Part shown: positions 25,401 to 32,000 of the stretch, piece by piece
How positions within the stretch are numbered: the stretch's first letter is position 1
Layout of the letters: each line of letters opens with the position of its first letter
NCBI GenBank assembly: GCA_030549495.1
Contig: JAUIRK010000916.1
Coordinates: 347,501-411,500 of the forward strand
Source of the DNA: Nectonema munidae
Lineage: Eukaryota; Nematomorpha; Nectonematoida; Nectonematidae
Length of the DNA stretch: 64,000 nt
Reading direction: 5' to 3'
Made by a program: the position numbers and the translations under genes
The notes under the pieces: generated by a model
Seen by the model: only the letters and a program-made list of their open reading frames with translations
Databases searched by the model: none
Told to the model about the DNA's origin: nothing

Positions 25401-28400
25401 TCAGCTATTCAAATTAATCAGAGATTTTTGATAAAAATTTAGTTCCATCAATTCTCAGCAGAGCTTCATGTTTTAACTTTAATTAACCCATTGGCTCTCA
25501 CAATTTGAAGTTTTCATATTTTATTTTCGAATTTTTACTTTTAACATAACTTAATATACCAAACATTTTGCAAAATTGACATTTGTTTATGTTTTTAAAT
25601 GAGAGAAAAATAAAGTTATCAATCGTTACAATATTATATCAATGAATGTTATCAGACTCGCGTTAAAAAATTTTTTCAACAAAGGTCACTTTTCATCTTT
25701 ATCAGTACGTTTGTTACATTTTGTAACATTTGAAAATAATTTTTTTCAACAATAGGTATTTGGGAATGAATATTTTGACTAGCTATTTCGTTTAAAAGTA
25801 AAAATACCCTATTTTTTTATAATGTTCGATTGTTAAATTTTGTAAGTACATAATTAATAAAATAATTAAATAACACTACATAATTAATTAAATCATTTTT
25901 TTTACGAAAATTTGTTGATTATTATAATAAAAATATAATATCGAAACAAAATGTTTCGGGTGGTTAAAAATGTACTTGATCTACAGCTGTCAAAATTTTA
26001 TTTGTAGACAGAGAAATAGTCAAAAAAACGCTTAAATAATTTTATGAAAAGTGATTAAACTACCGTTTTTTTGTATACTATGATTCCTTACAAAATGTAA
26101 AAAATACAAGTGTTACAAAATCACCTTATATGGGTTAGCTACTTCAACGTTGGCTTTGCTGCTTATAAAAACTTGAAAATATCAAATAAGCTATCTCATT
26201 TTTCCTCCTATTTTTTTAAACTTGAGAAAAATGAAGTACTGCAATCTTAATTTATTGTTTGATTTTTGGTTGCACAATTTTATCTTTATTTTATACATTT
26301 TTTTGAGAGTCTAACTAACTTACACTTATTATTATACATTAAAAAGAATGAAAAAATTCTAATACACAGTTTTCTAACTTTAGTTCTGTATTATATTTTT
26401 GATAGAAATTACCTCAGAATAAATGATAAATAATAGAGAATTAATAGATTGTAAATTGTTCCTTTTGTCCAATGATAAAATGTATCAGGAATTACATGAA
26501 ATGTCTAGCCAAGTTAACTGGCTGAAAATGAAGAGGAGAGACATTTAAAAAACATTAATTGATACATATGGTGACAGTTTTATTCAAAAATTTAAGCTAA
26601 AGAAAACCAATAGGAAAGATTCTGTTGCACACAGTGAATTTGGTATTTATAAACCACTCAAAATTACATATTGATGGGGAAAATAAAGTTAAATTCAAAT
26701 ATTAATACAAAGGATATGGACAATTGATATTATACCGAACTAATAACATTTTTATCTAAAATACAGACTAATGAAAAATCATAAAAATAAAAATGAATAG
26801 AATTAAGGGTCGTACATAGCTAAAGCTTTAATGGCATCATTTTCAGAATATACAAATTCACAAGAAGTTGGCAAAAATCCAAGTGAGACAATATTGATCA
26901 TGTCAAAATTTATGACATCAAAAATCTTGGCGTGCTTATCATCGCCTATTGTAGCAAAAAAATGGCCATCAAGACTCACAGCTCCAAATAATATATTTCC
27001 TTGAAATCAAACAAAGACAAAATAATTATAAGAATACGTGAATTAAATGAAAAAGATGATAGAATTTGTTTACCCAAATGACAACGAAAATGTTTTACGA
27101 ATTCAATGCCAGATGCTTGTTTTTTCCAAAACTTTAAATGCCCATCAAGACTTGTAGTAATAATAAAATTTGTTCTAGAAACAAAGAAAAAGTAAATACA
27201 AAAATATATGAAAAAGATAAAACAAATATAGCATATTAAAAAGATTTCGTTTGTAGATAGATCCAATAAAATATTGAATGGTACAATAATAAAATATATA
27301 CTTTTTGATATGGTCGGCAGATATCACATTTATGTTCGATGCCATTTCTACAAAGAAATTGTTTTTAACAGGCTGTTTAAAACTATCTTTTAAGTGTAAA
27401 AACGCCTCAAAACAGGTTACGCTAAGTTCGAAACAAATTTTATGGTAGGTAAATGCTAACCTAGAACTTTCAAATTTAAAACTTTGAAAAATGATCCCAT
27501 TAAACTTTTAAAAGTAACTTTTACTTTCAAAATAAATTTACAAGTAGAAAAACTCTTATCAGATTAAAGATTCAGGTTTTTCATAGATCGAACATATTAA
27601 GCATCTAATTTATGAGGTGCGGTTGAAAATCCAAGCAAACACTAAGCTGAAACCAATTTTTTCGCTTTTTTCCCGTTGGTGAATTATACTAATTAATGCC
27701 CCTCCCCCTTGCCCCATACTGCGGACGCCATTGTAGTTACATATTGCTAATATGGAAGAAAAAATTTTATTAAAATAACATGGTTAACTTGAAATTTTAA
27801 CATCCGTATGCAATAGAAGATAAAATTTTGTACTTTTAACCTTACCATGACAAGAGAAAATCAAAAGGAAGGTAGATGCCGTTTCCATCGTGATGATTTA
27901 ACTCCAAGGCAGAAACCAAAAATAAATATTACATGATTGGTAAAATCAATAGGATATATTTTAAAGAAGTTTACAAGAGGAAAAAAAGAGAAAGCAAAGA
28001 AGAAAAACAAAAAGGAAAAGTATTAGAAATATTTATGAAATATAAATTTTATAAAATTTTAATAAGCAAAATACATCAAAAGCTAGTAGAAGAGTAATTT
28101 GACACATAAGTTAAAGTTAAACAATTAAGAGATATAGGAAACAAAATTAAATGAAGATGTGGACTAAAAGTTTGGGAGAGATAACGTTATGAAAGAAACA
28201 ATAACTGAGAGCTGAAATAAGAAAGTTTATGGAAATACAAGTTTGGGCATAGAAAATTTGTTATTTTGTATGCATTTGAAATTATTGTATGAAAATACTG
28301 GTTATAAAGAAGAGAAAATACATGTATAACAGTAGCTAGACGAGTATTGTGAAAAGGAATGAGATTATTTGTTGTAAAAAACTCATCAAAGAGATTAAGT

Positions 28401-28901
28401 ATTAAGTTTTTATTAAAGCGCGACCAAAGATTACAATATTTTAAATGTGCAAATGTTTTAATGTGTTAATAATTTCGTCCGTTTCTACATTGAAAGATTT
28501 TGTCAAACTTGCCGCCTTTACATTTTCTAGTTCTGATGATATACTATCAACCCCGTAAGCTTTAATTGATTATGTGTATCCATGAGGGTATTTCGTATAA
28601 TCTACGTGAAATTTTTTTACTGTTGTTACCAACGGTGCTAATATTTAAATGATATTTTCCTAACTCCCTAAATTTCCTTTTCTTTGCAAAATAATTTAAA
28701 ATTAGTGAAATCGTTGATCCACTATCAAACAAAATATTTATCTTTGCTGGCTTATTTGCATATAAGGTTGTTTCTAATACTGGCAAAACTGTTTGAGAAG
28801 CACCCCCTGAATTACTCAATACGGCACTATGAACATAACCTTCATTTAAACAAACATTATGTATTGCAGGATGATGAGTAAGACTACAGTTTACTATGGT
28901 G

Positions 28902-28941
<40 letters not shown>

Positions 28942-29000
28942 TACTGTCCCTATTTACTATCTAGCGAAATCACAGCCAAGGCAACGGGCTTGGTAGAATC

Positions 29001-29035
<35 letters not shown>

Positions 29036-32000
29036 ATCCGACTTTGTAGAGAAACATGAAAGGTGTAGGATAAGTGGGAGGACTGTTTAGGCAGTTCAAC
29101 AGTGAAATACCACTACTTCCATCGTTTCTTTACTTATTGTGTTTAGCGAAGTGCAGTGTAGTTGAGATTTTTCACTATTACATTGTTTTTTTAGTGCAAA
29201 GTTTAGGAGTGTTGTTTTGGCAAGTTAATAGTTGCATTTATGTAAGCTATTGCTTGTGTCACAGAGCAGTGTTTTCTTACAATTCGATCACAAGACATTG
29301 TCAGGTTGGGAGTTTGACTGGGGCGGTACATCTGTCAAAAGGTAACGCAGGTGTCCTAAGGCCAGCTCAGGAAGGACAGAAACCTTCCGTAGAGCAAAAG
29401 GGCAAAAGCTGGCTTGATTTTGATTTTCAGTGCAAATACAAACCGTGAAAGCGTGGCCTATCGATCCTTAATATATGCATTTTGTTTGTTAGAGTTTAAC
29501 GATTGAGGTAACCGAAAAGTTACCACAGGGATAACTGGCTTTCCTCTCCATTATAGAATTATTAATAAGATGATCAATTTTCTTACAAAAATTTGTTAAA
29601 GCCCTAACTATAATGCGATCATGCATACTGAGTATAACTTACAAATTGAAAATAAATTAAACCAAAAAAATATGAGTATGATATCTGTGCAAAAAAGAAT
29701 GAGTGAAATAAATACAAAAGAAAAAAAATTAAAAATGAAGAATCTTACGAAAATTAGGAGGAAAATAATATTTGAATTTTAGAATGGATAGTTTTGTTAT
29801 CAAATATTTTATATGGAGAGACCAAGAAAGACAAAATATAATTGCGAAAATACTAAATATAATTGCAAAAAAAATGGCTCTGACAAATAAAATTTGAAAA
29901 ATGTCCGTTTTATTTATCTATACTATATATTTAAAGTCAGGGTCTTTTTGTCATGGAAGAGAAGAGTAAGCAAACTCTGTGATCGATTGAACAAATTTTT
30001 TTAATAATTTTTCATTTTTAACCAACCAAATTATGATAGAATTGAACTAATCATTTTGACCACATAAATACACGGCTAAGTTACGGTTGTGTACTGATTT
30101 ATAGTTTAGTTAAACTATTTTTTTAGGTTTAAATGGTGTGAAATAAACATTTAAAATTTTAACGACTGTGTAGCAAATATTTAAATGTTGATACTTTGTA
30201 ATAAATACATGGGATAGAACGTCACGATGCATGTAGCTAATTTCATAACTTTCATAAAGAGGAATGTCATCGAGGTAAAGAGATTCATTTTCTATTCCTA
30301 TAAAAAAAACAAAATATTGATTAAACAACTTGTGTAATGCAACATCTGATATAATAAAATAAAAATTGTCTGCTTAAAGTTATATAAAAAATCGTCAAAA
30401 AAGGTAAGTAGAGGATTAAAGGGCCCACAGATGAATCATTAGTTTATTAAATTTGCCAAATAAAATAATGTCTATCCTGAGCAGTTAAGGAGTATGGAGC
30501 AGAACTAATGAAATTAAATTGAACAATAATTCTCTGCTTTTCTTTTAGACTGAAATTTCATATAACCTAAATAATCCTAAATTTGGTATAAAAATAATGG
30601 TTAATAACCTTGATTCCAATTTGGATGATAATTTAATTTTTGAATCAATTTTGAGTAAAAATAATTATATTAAGCCATTAATAGACATAAATTACAAATT
30701 TAAATTACTATTTTCCAAAATTAATGAGTCTACAAGAAAAAAATTTATTGTTTTTTCGGTCGATCCTCATATAAGAAATGCTATTAAAATGCATCATAAT
30801 GAATTTTTCATTAATTATGGATGTTACCAAGTTCATGATTTTTACTTATCTAAACAGTGTACCAATTGTTGTAACTTTGGTCATACCTCATCTGTTTGTA
30901 AATTTAAAGATAAAGCGGTTTGCAAATACTGTTCTGAAAATCACAAGTCGGAAACTTGTTCTAATTCTTCTAATGTAGAATTACATAAATGTGTAAATTG
31001 TATACGTAAAAAATATAAGGATTTTCATCATGATGCTTTCTCTAAATCTTGTGAGTGTAGAAAACTTAATTTAAATTTTATTAAAGTAAATACTTGTGAT
31101 TTCTGAATATATTGAATCATATATATTTTTTTTTTATCATAAATACTATAAATCTATAAAATGCTTTCCAATTTTTGTAATTTTGATATTAACAGTCACG
31201 ATAAATTTAACAGTTTTTTACCTAAAGTTCATAATTTTAATTTTTACACCGTTGAAAGTTTGAAAAATCAACTTGAAAATTACACTGAAACTTCTAATTT
31301 ACTCAATTTTATGTTACTTCATCTGAATTGTAGAAGTTTATCAAGGAATTTTTTTGAGTTTAAATTATTATTTGATGATCTAGGCATTGATAAAATTGGT
31401 ATCTTTTGTCTTACTGAAATTTGGGACTGTCATTCTAATCCGACCATAGATGGTTTTAATTTTGTCACAAAAAAAGAGAAGGTAGAGGTGGCGGTCTTGG
31501 AGCTTATATTGATAAACGTTTAATGTATAATACAAATAACATTGGGAGCCCTTTTACCTCATTTGAATATCTAATAATTGATGTTAAGGAACCAATTTTA
31601 TTTACAATTTTGATAATATATAGACCTCCAAGTTTCAACATAGATTTTTTTATAGATGAGTTTACTCTATTAATGAATCAAACTAATTTTTTCAATAAAA
31701 AGGTTTTTATTGTTGGAGATTTCAATATAAATATGGATATTAAAATTATTAATCATCATTCCAGTATTTTCTTAAATCTTATGCATGAGTTTGGTTTCCA
31801 CCTAAATATTTCCGGTCATACTCGAATACAAAAAACCAGTTCTACACTTATCGATAATATTTTTACTAATTTCAGTTTTGTGGATTCATTTTCTGGCAAC
31901 ATTTTAATTGATATTTCGGATGATTTACCCAACTTTATTTTCTACAAAAATTTTTATTTGACTGACAATTTAAAGTCTGATAGCGATATTATATGCAGAA

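Noticed and set aside
26421-26546. Short plus-strand frame [17 protein letters not shown]
   Set aside because: 42 codons, no motif, in a region of decayed repeat within PPWD1 intron 4.
29074-29448. 124-codon open frame
   Set aside because: It lies entirely within the 28S rRNA fragment and is a shadow.
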